Shown here piece after piece: positions 1-7,733 of a DNA stretch of 64,000 nucleotides. A program made the position numbers and the translations under genes. This DNA is from Ancylobacter novellus. GTDB taxonomy: Bacteria; Pseudomonadota; Alphaproteobacteria; Rhizobiales; Methylopilaceae. The notes under the pieces are model-generated. The model was not told the origin of the DNA. It saw only the letters and a list, made by a program, of their open reading frames with translations, and did no database searches. The stretch spans positions 186,001-250,000 of the forward strand of contig QFPN01000004.1 in the NCBI GenBank assembly GCA_003241695.1, given 5' to 3'. Numbering within the stretch: the stretch's first letter is position 1; each line of letters starts with the position of its first letter.

Positions 1-167
1 CCGAAGCGGTAATCGGAGATGGTCCGGTGGTCGCCGTCCGCCGCCGCGGCCTTCGCCAACTGCGTCGGAGAGATGTTATAGCGCGGCGGGAAGTCCGCGG
101 CCGCGATCGCGCCCGTAAGCGCTTCCACCGCTTCCCTCGGCGAGGTCTGGGCGAAACGTCCGCACAT
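1..167 (-). CDS. SRAP (SOS-response-associated peptidase) family protein, 5' part only
   Basis: The first 55 codons of a protein starting MCGRF, the hallmark N-terminus of the SRAP/YedK/HMCES family. After Met removal Cys2 forms a thiazolidine crosslink to abasic sites in single-stranded DNA and shields them. The downstream PPRYNISPT segment also matches the family, which uses an Asn here. The remainder (usually 210-250 aa in total) lies beyond the window. The start codon is at 167-165. The following NUDIX and TIGR02301 genes diverge from it. The identification rests on the N-terminal motif alone but is distinctive. Confidence 0.85.
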   Translation of the reverse strand, partial: MCGRFAQTSPREAVEALTGAIAAADFPPRYNISPTQLAKAAAADGDHRTISDYRF

Positions 168-278
168 GAGTGAGCTCCCGTCCCGCGACGCCCGATTCCC
201 CGGCGCGCCCCGCCTGCCGACGCCCGGCGTGCTCGCATGCCGGGCAGGCGCCGATCAAGCTGTTTTCGGAGGCGCCCG

Positions 279-707
279 ATGACCGCCGCCCCCCCGCGCC
301 GGCCGATGGTCGGTGCGAGCCTCGCCTGTTTCCGCGACGGCAAGGTGCTGATCGCGCGCCGCGCCTGCGCGCCTGCGCGGGGTCTCTGGTCGCTGCCGGG
401 CGGCCGGATCGAGTTCGGCGAGACCGCGGCGGAAGCCGCCGCGCGCGAGCTGCTCGAGGAGACCGGCGTGCGCGCGACGGTGATCGGCCTCGCCGAGGTG
501 GTGGAGGCGATCATGACCGACGCCGACGGCGCGGCGTCGAGCCATGCGGTGATCCTCGCCTATGCGGGCCGCTGGGAGGCGGGCGAGCCGGCGCCGGGCG
601 AGGAGGCGGAGGCGGTCGCTTGGGCCGCGCCGCACGAGATCGACGCCTACGAGACAACGCCCGGCCTCGCCCGCGTGGTCGCGCGCGCCGCGGAGATGGT
701 CTCGTGA
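279..707 (+). CDS. NUDIX hydrolase
   Basis: A 142-aa Nudix-fold pyrophosphohydrolase. The complete Nudix box (GX5EX7REUXEEXGU) is present at about residues 48-70, with the metal-binding REXXEE glutamates intact, so it should be catalytically active on a nucleoside-diphosphate-linked substrate that cannot be named from sequence. I chose the ATG at 279, preceded by a GGAG, over an upstream in-frame ATG at 237 whose extra residues look like noise. The stop overlaps the GTG start of the next gene (GTGA), implying translational coupling with the TIGR02301 protein. Confidence 0.9.
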   Translation: MTAAPPRRPMVGASLACFRDGKVLIARRACAPARGLWSLPGGRIEFGETAAEAAARELLEETGVRATVIGLAEVVEAIMTDADGAASSHAVILAYAGRWEAGEPAPGEEAEAVAWAAPHEIDAYETTPGLARVVARAAEMVS

Positions 708-1177
708 TCGGCCGGCGGGCGGCGGCCCTCGTTCTCGCCGTGAGCCTGACGGCGGCCGGGTCCGTATCCGCGCAGCCCACGGACCACGGCCGGACGCGCG
801 CCGCGCCGCCCACACCCACACCCACGGCCGCGCCTCCGCCTCCGGCGCAGCCCGCCGCGCCCGACCCGAACGCGCCGCCGCCCTACGAACCGCAGCTCAT
901 GCGCCTGGCCGAGCTGCTCGGCGCGCTCCATCATCTGAGAACCGTCTGCGAGGACGCCGACGCCGGTCTCTGGCGCGACCGCATGGCGGATCTGATCGAA
1001 GCAGAATCGCCCTCCGCCGACCGCCGCGACCGGCTGGCGGGCGCGTTCAACGCGAGCTTCCGGACCTGGGCCCGCAGCTACCGGACCTGCACGCCGGCCG
1101 CGCGGACGGCGAGCCGGATGTTCCTCGCCGAGGCCTCGAAGATCGCGAGCGACGTGAAAGCCCGTTACGGACCGTAA
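704..1177 (+). CDS. TIGR02301 family secreted protein
   Basis: A 157-aa protein with an N-terminal signal peptide (hydrophobic stretch ending near ASVSAQP), a Pro/Ala/Thr-rich linker at about residues 30-65, and a C-terminal domain with conserved Cys (LRTVC, YRTC), WRDRM and FN residues typical of TIGR02301, a function-unknown family of Hyphomicrobiales. The two cysteines may form a disulfide in the periplasm. The GTG start overlaps the NUDIX stop by four bases, and this pairing with a NUDIX gene recurs in the order. Role unknown. Confidence 0.8.
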   Translation: MIGRRAAALVLAVSLTAAGSVSAQPTDHGRTRAAPPTPTPTAAPPPPAQPAAPDPNAPPPYEPQLMRLAELLGALHHLRTVCEDADAGLWRDRMADLIEAESPSADRRDRLAGAFNASFRTWARSYRTCTPAARTASRMFLAEASKIASDVKARYGP

Positions 1178-1283
1178 ACGCGATCCTTCGAGTTTTCCGC
1201 AGCCCGTTAACCCTTCCTTGGAGAATCGGCTTCGCGCGCCGGGGAATCCCGTTAGACTCCCCGGACTGTTCGAAGGATGGTTC

Positions 1284-1538
1284 ATGAGTCACGAAGATCA
1301 GGGCGCGGACGGACAGGTGACCGACGGCCGCCGGCTCGCGCTCGCTTATCTCGACGAAGCCTGGGAAGAGGCGCTGCTCGACGGCATCGCGCCCGACTGC
1401 GTGGCGCACGCCGCCTTGTTCGCCGCGCTGAAGGAGCTGGTGCTGGCCTTCGGCGAGGAGGCGACCGCGCGCTTCGCGGAGAAGCTTCCCGAGAGCATCC
1501 GCTCCGGCGGCTATACGATCCCGAGCCTGCCGCACTGA
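1284..1538 (+). CDS. small conserved hypothetical protein (84 aa)
   Basis: An acidic, mostly helical 84-residue protein without a signal peptide or membrane segment. It ends in a stretch with ESIRSGGYTIPSL. The ATG at 1284 is chosen because the in-frame sequence before it does not look coding, and an AAGGA-like site precedes it. I do not recognise a domain. It lies between the TIGR02301 gene and a convergent LysE-family gene with only 10 bp to the latter's stop. Codon use matches the neighbours, so it is probably a real gene. Confidence 0.6.
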   Translation: MSHEDQGADGQVTDGRRLALAYLDEAWEEALLDGIAPDCVAHAALFAALKELVLAFGEEATARFAEKLPESIRSGGYTIPSLPH

Positions 1539-1548
1539 AGACCCCCTC

Positions 1549-2181
1549 TCAGTAGCCCAGCGCGACGCCCAGCAGCACCACGAAACCGAGCAGCGCGAGC
1601 GCGCCGCCCGAGACCGTGTTGATGCGGCCGAGCCATGTCTCGGCGATGCGCTGGCGCAGCCGGCTCGCGCCGGTCGACAGCATCGCCCACCAGGCGGCGC
1701 TGCCGATCGCGACGCCGATCGTGAGCAGGGTCGCCGCGCCGAAGTCGCCCGGCGCCTCGCCGATGCCCGCGAGCCCTCCGAAGATCGCGAAGAAGCCGAG
1801 CAGCACGGCCGGGTTGGTGACGGTCAGCGCGAACGAGGTCAGCGCCGCGCGGAACAGCGAGAGCCGCGTGTCGTTCTCCGGCGCGTCGGAGACGGAACTC
1901 GGCGCATAGAGCAGCTTCACCCCGAAGCCGATCATCACCGCGCCGCCGATCACCTTCAGCACCGCGAGGTGCCCTTCGACGAAATTCGCGATCCAGGTGA
2001 CGCCGTAGGCGGCCAGCGCGGCGAACAGGACATCGGCGACCCACGCGCCGAAGCCCGCGGCCATCGCCGAGGTCGGGCCGTTGCGGATCGCGCGGTGGAT
2101 GCACATCACGTTGACGGGCCCGATCGGGGCGTTGACGCCCACGCCGATGGCCATTCCGGTCGCGATCAGCGACACGTCCAT
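1549..2181 (-). CDS. LysE family amino-acid/metabolite exporter
   Basis: A 210-aa inner-membrane protein with about six hydrophobic segments. The N-terminal PIGPVNVMCIHRAIRNG segment corresponds to the PGP-containing signature of LysE/RhtB translocators. These proteins export amino acids such as lysine or homoserine by proton exchange; the substrate here is unknown. A GTG directly upstream (2184) could also be the start; a GAGGAG precedes both. It is transcribed alone and away from pyrC. Confidence 0.85.
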   Translation of the reverse strand: MDVSLIATGMAIGVGVNAPIGPVNVMCIHRAIRNGPTSAMAAGFGAWVADVLFAALAAYGVTWIANFVEGHLAVLKVIGGAVMIGFGVKLLYAPSSVSDAPENDTRLSLFRAALTSFALTVTNPAVLLGFFAIFGGLAGIGEAPGDFGAATLLTIGVAIGSAAWWAMLSTGASRLRQRIAETWLGRINTVSGGALALLGFVVLLGVALGY

Positions 2182-2343
2182 CACGGGCGCGGTCTCCTCG
2201 GCGTCGGTGCGGGGCGTTCAGGCGGGGCGACGCGGCAACTGGCGTCTTGGCCCGGCGAAGCAAGTCGCGGGCCGCGGAGCGAGCGCGGAAAACCTGTCCG
2301 GAACCTCACTCTAAGATTACCGCCTCTGGATTCGGCGCAGCTC

Positions 2344-2372
2344 TTCACCTCTCCCCGCCGGGGAGAGGTGAA
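2344..2372. repeat. palindromic repeat, CCTCTCCCCG family
   Basis: A perfect inverted repeat with 14-bp arms (2344-2357 and 2359-2372) and a one-base centre in the gap between the LysE gene and pyrC. Related copies lie at 30.7 kb and 33.5 kb. It has the form of a REP-type palindrome; since it follows the pyrC stop it may also act as a weak transcription stop. Confidence 0.75.
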
Positions 2373-2409
2373 GAAAGGCGGCTCTCGCCAAATGCGATCG
2401 GCCCGTCCC

Positions 2410-3744
2410 TCACGCGGCGGGAAGCGCGTCGACGAAGCGCACCGGCTCGCCCGTCCCGGCGCTCACGATCTCTCCGTCCCACATCACGCGCCGTCCCCGG
2501 ATGACCGTACCGACCGGCCAGCCCGTGACCGAAACCCCGTCATAAGGCGTCCAGCGGCTTTTGGAGCCGATCCACGCATTCGTGATCGTCTCGCGGCGCT
2601 TGAGGTCGACGACCGTGAGGTCGGCGTCGTAACCGACCGCGATGCGGCCCTTGCGCGCGATCCCGAAGATGCGCGACGGGCCGTGGCTGGTCAGGTCCAC
2701 GAAGCGCGCGAGGCTGAGACGCCCGGCCGCCACATGGTCGAGCATGATCGGGACCAGCGTCTGCACGCCGGTCATGCCCGAAGGACTTTCCGGATAGGGC
2801 TTCGCCTTCTCCTCGAGCGTGTGCGGCGCGTGGTCGGAGCCGAGCACGTCTACGATCCCTTGGGCGAGTCCCCACCAGATGCCGTCGCGGTGGGCGTCGT
2901 CGCGCACCGGCGGATTCATCTGGGCGCGCGTCCCGAGCCGCTCATAGGCGCTCGTCCCCATGGTCAGATGATGGGGCGTGCATTCGACCGTCGCGACGTC
3001 CTTGTAGTCGGCGAGGAAACGCATCTCCTCCGCCGTCGAAATGTGCAGGACGTGGATCTTGGCGCCGTGCCGGCGGGCGATCGCGGTCAGGCGCCGCGTG
3101 CATTTGAGCGCGGCTTCCGGGTCGCGCCAAACCGGATGGCTGGAGGGATCGCCCGGAACCCGCATGTCCTTGCGCTCGGCGAGCCGCGGCTCGTCCTCGG
3201 AGTGGAACGAGACCCGGCGTCGGGTGCGCTTCAGGATCTCGGAGACGCCCTCGTCGTCCGAGACCAGAAGCGATCCGGTGGACGAGCCCATGAAGATCTT
3301 TATGCCGGCCGCGCCGGGCAGGCGTTCGAGCTCGGCCACGTCCTTCGCGTTCTCATGCGTTCCGCCGACGAAGAAGGCGTGGTCGCAATGCATGCGGCCC
3401 TTCGCCCGCGCGAGCTTGTCCGCGAGCGCCTCCGCGGTGACGGTGAGCGGATTGGTGTTCGGCATCTCGAACACCGCCGTCACGCCGCCGAGGACGGCGG
3501 CGCGGGAGCCCGATTCGAGGTCTTCCTTGTGCTCGGCGCCCGGCTCGCGGAAATGCACCTGGCTGTCGATGACGCCGGGCAGCAGATGGAGCCCGGAGCA
3601 GTCCGCCGTCTCGCCGGCCGAAGCGCGCGACAGGTCGCCGATCGCCGCGATCCGTCCGTCGCGCACCCCGATGTCGGCGCGGGCCTCGCCGTCCTGGTTG
3701 ACGACGACGCCGCCGGTCATCACGAGGTCGAAGGTCTCGGGCAT
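2410..3744 (-). CDS. pyrC: dihydroorotase-family amidohydrolase
   Basis: A 444-aa protein of the DHOase/amidohydrolase superfamily, which closes N-carbamoyl-aspartate to dihydroorotate in pyrimidine synthesis. Visible are the carboxylated lysine (K149 in GIKIFMG), metal ligands H181 and H234, the catalytic Asp D304 (GSDHAPHT), and substrate-binding REPG and MPNTNP motifs. The usual first metal pair HxH reads Q62-V-H64, so one ligand is replaced. The start (ATG 3744) follows a strong GAGGAGG; an upstream 26-residue extension is rejected. It diverges from ygfZ across 95 bp. Because of the ligand change, it could be a DHOase-like paralogue rather than the housekeeping enzyme. Confidence 0.88.
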   Translation of the reverse strand: MPETFDLVMTGGVVVNQDGEARADIGVRDGRIAAIGDLSRASAGETADCSGLHLLPGVIDSQVHFREPGAEHKEDLESGSRAAVLGGVTAVFEMPNTNPLTVTAEALADKLARAKGRMHCDHAFFVGGTHENAKDVAELERLPGAAGIKIFMGSSTGSLLVSDDEGVSEILKRTRRRVSFHSEDEPRLAERKDMRVPGDPSSHPVWRDPEAALKCTRRLTAIARRHGAKIHVLHISTAEEMRFLADYKDVATVECTPHHLTMGTSAYERLGTRAQMNPPVRDDAHRDGIWWGLAQGIVDVLGSDHAPHTLEEKAKPYPESPSGMTGVQTLVPIMLDHVAAGRLSLARFVDLTSHGPSRIFGIARKGRIAVGYDADLTVVDLKRRETITNAWIGSKSRWTPYDGVSVTGWPVGTVIRGRRVMWDGEIVSAGTGEPVRFVDALPAA

Positions 3745-3839
3745 TCCATGCCTCCTCGTCGAAGGATCGGCTTGAGGGCGTCTCCCCGGCTCGCTACCTT
3801 CGCTCGGGACTGAAAGCAACACGGGAAGGGAGAAGCCGG

Positions 3840-4706
3840 ATGCGCGGCGCTTTCCTCGACGGCCGCGGCGTCCTCCATGTGACGGGGGTCGAAGCCGGTC
3901 GGTTTCTCGACAATCTGCTGACCAACGACGTGAGCGGCGTGGCGCCGGGGCGCGCAGCCTACGCGGCGCTGCTGACGCCGCAGGGCAAGATCATCGTCGA
4001 CATGCTGGCCTCGCGGATCGAGGGCGGCTTCCGGCTCGACGTCCCGCGGCACCTCGTCCCCGATCTCGCGCGACGGCTCACGCTCTACCGGCTGCGCTCC
4101 CGGATCGAGATCGAGGACGTGAGCGACCGCACGCGCGTGCTGGTGCTGTGGGGCGACGGCCAGATGCTTCCCAAGGGCGGCCCCGAACTGGTGATGGACC
4201 CGCGCCTGCCTGGCCTCGGCGCCCGCGCCTACGTCGCCCTCGACGCGGCGCTGCCCGAGGGCGTCGCGCCGGCGGGCCTCGAAGCCTATCGCGCGCACCG
4301 CATCGCTCTCGCGGCGCCGATGGGCGGGCTCGACTTCGTGTATGGCGACGCCTTCCCGCACGAGGCCTGCCTCGACCAGCTCAACGGGCTCGACTTCAAG
4401 AAGGGCTGCTATGTCGGCCAGGAGGTCGTGAGCCGCATGGAGCACCGGGGCACGGCGCGCACCCGCGTGACGCCGGTGGTGATCGACGGCCTCGCGCCCG
4501 AGGTCGGGACCGCGATCCTCGCCGGCGACAGGACCGTCGGCCGCATGGGCTCCTCGATCGACGGGCGGGGGCTGGCGCTGATCCGGCTCGACCGCGCCGA
4601 GGAGGCGCGCGCCGAAGGCCGCCCCCTGATCGCGGGCGCGGCCATGCTCACCGTCGAGAAGGCGCCCTGGGCGCGCTACGCCCATCCGGGCGAGACGGCG
4701 GCTTGA
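3840..4706 (+). CDS. ygfZ: tRNA-modifying/iron-sulfur assembly protein YgfZ (GcvT-like)
   Basis: A 288-aa folate-binding protein of the YgfZ/IBA57 family, which helps assemble or repair certain 4Fe-4S enzymes in the cytoplasm. The hallmark KGCYxGQE is at residues 188-195, with the essential Cys at 190. N-terminal residues 20-60 (FLDNLLTNDV, TPQGK) match the aminomethyltransferase-like fold. An AAGGGAG precedes the ATG. The tag gene follows with a possible overlapping TTG, so the two may share a transcript. Confidence 0.93.
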   Translation: MRGAFLDGRGVLHVTGVEAGRFLDNLLTNDVSGVAPGRAAYAALLTPQGKIIVDMLASRIEGGFRLDVPRHLVPDLARRLTLYRLRSRIEIEDVSDRTRVLVLWGDGQMLPKGGPELVMDPRLPGLGARAYVALDAALPEGVAPAGLEAYRAHRIALAAPMGGLDFVYGDAFPHEACLDQLNGLDFKKGCYVGQEVVSRMEHRGTARTRVTPVVIDGLAPEVGTAILAGDRTVGRMGSSIDGRGLALIRLDRAEEARAEGRPLIAGAAMLTVEKAPWARYAHPGETAA

Positions 4707-4732
4707 GCGCGGAGGATCCGCGCCCCTCCGTC

Positions 4733-5317
4733 ATGGACCATCCGGACGGGCGGACGCGCTGCGCCTGGTGCGGGTCCGATCCGCTCTACGTCCATTATCA
4801 CGACACGGACTGGGGCCGCGCCGAGCGCGACCCGCGCGCGCTCTACGAGAAGCTGGTGCTGGACGGGTTCCAGGCCGGCCTCGCCTGGATCACGATCTTA
4901 AGGAAGCGCGAGGCGTTCCGCGCCGCCTTCGAGGGGTTCGATCCGGAGCGGATCGCGGCCTATGGCGAGGCCGACGTCGCGCGGCTGATGGGGAACGCCG
5001 GCATCGTGCGCTCGCGCGCCAAGATCGAGGGCGCGGCGAAGTCGGCGCGCGCTTATCTCGCCATGCGCGACCGCGGCGAGGACTTTTCTGACTACCTCTG
5101 GGGCTTCGTCGACGGCGCGCCGGTCGTGAACCGATGGCGGGCGCGCGGCGAGGTGCCGGTTTCGACGCCGGTCTCGGAAGCGCTGTCGAAGGACCTGAAA
5201 CGCCGCGGCTTCACCTTCTGCGGGCCGGTGATCGTCTACGCCTTCATGCAGGCGGTCGGCATGGTCGACGACCACATGGCGGAGTGCTGGCGCGCCGAAG
5301 AGGCGGCGGGTCGGTAG
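4733..5317 (+). CDS. tag: DNA-3-methyladenine glycosylase I
   Basis: A 194-aa base-excision-repair enzyme that removes 3-methyladenine from alkylated DNA. The zinc site of the TAG family is complete: C10, H23 (in YHDTDWG), H181 and C185 (DDHMAECW). The length matches the family (about 190 aa). ATG 4733 is preferred; an upstream TTG at 4703, overlapping the ygfZ stop, is an alternative that would add ten residues. The GGAGG at 4711-4715 lies rather far from the ATG, so the start is less certain than the function. Confidence 0.94.
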   Translation: MDHPDGRTRCAWCGSDPLYVHYHDTDWGRAERDPRALYEKLVLDGFQAGLAWITILRKREAFRAAFEGFDPERIAAYGEADVARLMGNAGIVRSRAKIEGAAKSARAYLAMRDRGEDFSDYLWGFVDGAPVVNRWRARGEVPVSTPVSEALSKDLKRRGFTFCGPVIVYAFMQAVGMVDDHMAECWRAEEAAGR

Positions 5318-5326
5318 GTCAGCAGG

Positions 5327-5593
5327 TCAGTAGTGGAACCGGCAGGCGGCGATCTCGATGGTCTGGTCGTCTCCGCTTCCGACCACCCGATAGACCAAAC
5401 GATGCTCGCGCGTGACGCGCCGCGACCACCACCCTTTCAGCTCGTTCTTCAGCGGCTCCGGCTTTCCAAGTACCGAAAACGGCGAGCGCCTGGCGTCCTT
5501 GATCAAGATATTGACCTTGGCGACCATCTCGGCGTCGTGGGCCTGCCAGTAGAGATAGTCGGCCCACGCCCTCTCCGAGAACAGCAGCCTCAT
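5327..5593 (-). CDS. yoeB: Txe/YoeB family toxin (ribosome-dependent mRNA interferase)
   Basis: An 88-aa toxin of the RelE superfamily. It is very close in layout to E. coli YoeB: catalytic E46 (KPEPLK), R65 (EHRLVY), and the C-terminal H87-Y88 pair are all present, so it should cleave mRNA in the ribosomal A site. Its ATG overlaps the antitoxin stop by four bases (ATGA), the usual arrangement, with the antitoxin made first. Confidence 0.95.
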   Translation of the reverse strand: MRLLFSERAWADYLYWQAHDAEMVAKVNILIKDARRSPFSVLGKPEPLKNELKGWWSRRVTREHRLVYRVVGSGDDQTIEIAACRFHY

Positions 5594-5847
5594 TTCTCGA
5601 TGAGGTCCCGGTCGATCCCTTTGCCCGCGTTGAGTTCGCCGATCGAGTCGAGAAGATGCTGCGCGTTGCGCGGATTGCTCATGAGATGGAGGGTCTCCTC
5701 CATCCCGCGCCATTCCTCCTCCGAGATGACGACGACCGATCGGCCGCCGCGGCGCGTCACCGTCAGCGGGGCGCGGCTGTCCACGACCTCGTCGAGATGA
5801 CGCGCGAGGTTCTGGCGGAACTCGGTGAAGCCGACATGCGAGTCCAT
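5590..5847 (-). CDS. yefM: YefM/Phd family antitoxin
   Basis: An 85-aa antitoxin with the Phd/YefM DNA-binding N-terminus (FTEFRQNLARHLDEV, then TVTRRGGRSVVVIS) and a variable C-terminal tail that wraps the toxin. It is expected to repress its own promoter together with YoeB. It lies upstream of and overlaps yoeB. A GGAGG precedes the ATG. Confidence 0.94.
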   Translation of the reverse strand: MDSHVGFTEFRQNLARHLDEVVDSRAPLTVTRRGGRSVVVISEEEWRGMEETLHLMSNPRNAQHLLDSIGELNAGKGIDRDLIEK

Positions 5848-5864
5848 CGGAGGCCTCCAACATT

Positions 5865-5884
5865 GCGTACAGCTATAGGTACGC
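5865..5884. promoter_or_regulatory. candidate yefM-yoeB operator
   Basis: An inverted repeat GCGTAC-N8-GTACGC just upstream of the antitoxin start. The spacer holds a CTATAGCT stretch on the minus strand that could be a -10 element. YefM-type repressors bind short GTAC-centred palindromes, so this is the natural autoregulation site; binding itself is inferred. Confidence 0.5.
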
Positions 5885-5910
5885 CTTGAGACCCAGCTTC
5901 GCCAGAGGCC

Positions 5911-7254
5911 TCAGGCGACCGACGACTTCGGCTCGCTTTCGGACTCGTCCCGCTCCAGCGCGGCCCCCCGTCCGTCGAGTTCCGCGTGCAGACGCTCCTC
6001 GTCGAGCGCGCCTTCCCATTTCGCCACCACGATGGTCGCGACGCCGTTGCCGACGAGGTTGGTGAGCGCCCGCGCCTCCGACATGAAGCGGTCGATGCCG
6101 AGGATGAGCGCGATCGCGGTCGTCGGGATGTGCTCGACCGACTGCAGCGTCGCCGCCAGCACGATGAAGCCCGAGCCGGTGACGCCCGCGGCCCCCTTCG
6201 ACGTCAGCAGCAGGATCGCGAGGATCGTGATCTGCTGCCAGAGCGTCTGCTCGGTGTTGGTGGCCTGCGCGAGGAAGATCGCGGCCATCGTCAGATAGAT
6301 ACAGGTGCCGTCGAGATTGAACGAATAGCCCGACGGGATCACCAGCCCGACGACGCTCTCTTCGGCGCCGGCCTTCTTCATCTTGTCGAGCATGCGCGGC
6401 AGCACGCTCTCGGACGACGAGGTGCCGAGCACGATCAGCAGCTCCTCGCCGATGTAGCGCACGAACTTGAAGATCGAGAATCCGGTCGCCCAGGCCACGA
6501 GCCCGAGCACGCCGAACACGAAGATCAGGCAGGTGAGGTAGAAGCCGAGCATCAGATAGGCGAGCGAGGCGAGCGCGCCGACGCCCTGGCTGCCGACCGT
6601 GTAGGCCATCGCGCCGAAGGCGCCGATGGGCGCCGCGCGCATCACGATGCCGACGATCTTGAAGAAGATCTCCATCGTCGTATCGACGAGATGCATCATC
6701 GGCTTGCCCTTGTCGCCGAGCATGTGCAGTGCGAAGGCGAACAGCACGGCGAAGAACAGCACCTGGATGATCTCGCCCTGGGCGAAGGCGCCGACCACCT
6801 GGTCGGGAATGATGTGCAGGAAGAAGTCGGTGATCGACTGGCCTTTGGCGGCTTCCTGGTACTTTGCGACCGAGCCGGCGTCGAGCTTCGACGGGTCGAC
6901 GTTCATGCCGGCGCCGGGCTGCAGCAGATTGACGACGATCAGCCCGACGACCAGCGCGACGGTGGTGAGCGCCTCGAAATAGATCAGCGCCTTGAAGCCG
7001 ACGCGGCCGACCTTCTTCAGGTCGCTCATGCCGGCGATGCCGTGCACCACGGTGAGGAAGATGATCGGCGCGATCACCATCTTGACGAGCTTGATGAAGC
7101 CGTCGCCGAGCGGCTTCAGCGCCTTGCCGAGGCCGGGGTCGAAATAGCCCACGGCGACGCCGATCGCGACCGCGATCAGCACCTGCACGTAAAGGATCGT
7201 GTACCAGGGGCGCGGCTTTGCGCTCGCCCCGCCGACCGCAGCCCTGCTCGCCAT
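5911..7254 (-). CDS. dctA: dicarboxylate/amino acid:cation symporter (DctA-like)
   Basis: A 447-aa inner-membrane carrier of the DAACS/glutamate transporter-homologue family, importing C4-dicarboxylates such as succinate with protons or sodium. It shows the family's re-entrant signature (GTSSSESVLPRML), the YSFNLDGTCIYL segment and the TSKGAAGVTGSGF loop, plus about eight membrane helices. Length fits DctA (420-450 aa). A GGGGAG precedes the ATG. It stands alone; no DctBD two-component genes are nearby. Confidence 0.93.
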   Translation of the reverse strand: MASRAAVGGASAKPRPWYTILYVQVLIAVAIGVAVGYFDPGLGKALKPLGDGFIKLVKMVIAPIIFLTVVHGIAGMSDLKKVGRVGFKALIYFEALTTVALVVGLIVVNLLQPGAGMNVDPSKLDAGSVAKYQEAAKGQSITDFFLHIIPDQVVGAFAQGEIIQVLFFAVLFAFALHMLGDKGKPMMHLVDTTMEIFFKIVGIVMRAAPIGAFGAMAYTVGSQGVGALASLAYLMLGFYLTCLIFVFGVLGLVAWATGFSIFKFVRYIGEELLIVLGTSSSESVLPRMLDKMKKAGAEESVVGLVIPSGYSFNLDGTCIYLTMAAIFLAQATNTEQTLWQQITILAILLLTSKGAAGVTGSGFIVLAATLQSVEHIPTTAIALILGIDRFMSEARALTNLVGNGVATIVVAKWEGALDEERLHAELDGRGAALERDESESEPKSSVA

Positions 7255-7389
7255 GCGTCTCCCCTCTCGCCCTCGTCTCGCAGCGGCCGCAGCGCGCGCC
7301 GGCGATTGTTGGGACCGCTTTGACGAAACCGTGAGCGGCCCGTGAGCGAACTAGGACGGCGCCGCGTTCAGCGCAAGTGAATTGGAGGT

Positions 7390-7716
7390 TCAGCTTTTTC
7401 CGGGAGAGGCGCGGCCTCCGTACCGCCAAACGATCGGCGCCGGCTTCGCGGCCAGCGCCTTCAACTTGCGGAGGCACTCCGCAACCGCCCGCCGCAGGCC
7501 GGCTTCATCGATCGACGGGCCGACAATCGTGATACCTTCGGGATTGAAGGCGTCCACTTCGTAAAACAGATCCATATAGACAAGATACTCCGCTTCGCTC
7601 ATTCTGGACAAATTTGGATTGATCGAAAGGAAGCGGCTTACGAATTCATCCGCCGACATTTCTTTATCTAAAAACGACTCGAGAAATAAAAGATACTCCG
7701 GCCCCCAGGCTGCCAT
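7390..7716 (-). CDS. colicin-D-type immunity-like protein
   Basis: A 108-aa acidic protein resembling the self-protective colicin-like immunity family (PF09204): an N-terminal YLLFLESFLDKEMSADEF helix, a central aromatic YLVYMDLFYEVDAF and a C-terminal IDEAGLRRAVAECLRKL. Such proteins neutralise a tRNase toxin made by the same or a competing strain, but no toxin gene is adjacent. The stretch around 7560-7700 is clearly richer in A/T than its surroundings, suggesting acquisition by transfer. The family match is by eye, so alternatives remain. Confidence 0.6.
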   Translation of the reverse strand: MAAWGPEYLLFLESFLDKEMSADEFVSRFLSINPNLSRMSEAEYLVYMDLFYEVDAFNPEGITIVGPSIDEAGLRRAVAECLRKLKALAAKPAPIVWRYGGRASPGKS

Positions 7717-7733
7717 GATCCCATCCGCACGGT

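Noticed and set aside
170..1177. 335-aa frame covering the NUDIX gene in another phase
   Set aside because: Only its last 157 codons (from GTG 704) are coding; the first part is a shadow of the NUDIX gene, whose Nudix box is in the other frame.
5986..7323. 445-aa plus-strand frame opposite dctA
   Set aside because: It is an Asp/His/Arg-rich mirror of a transporter with complete family motifs on the minus strand.
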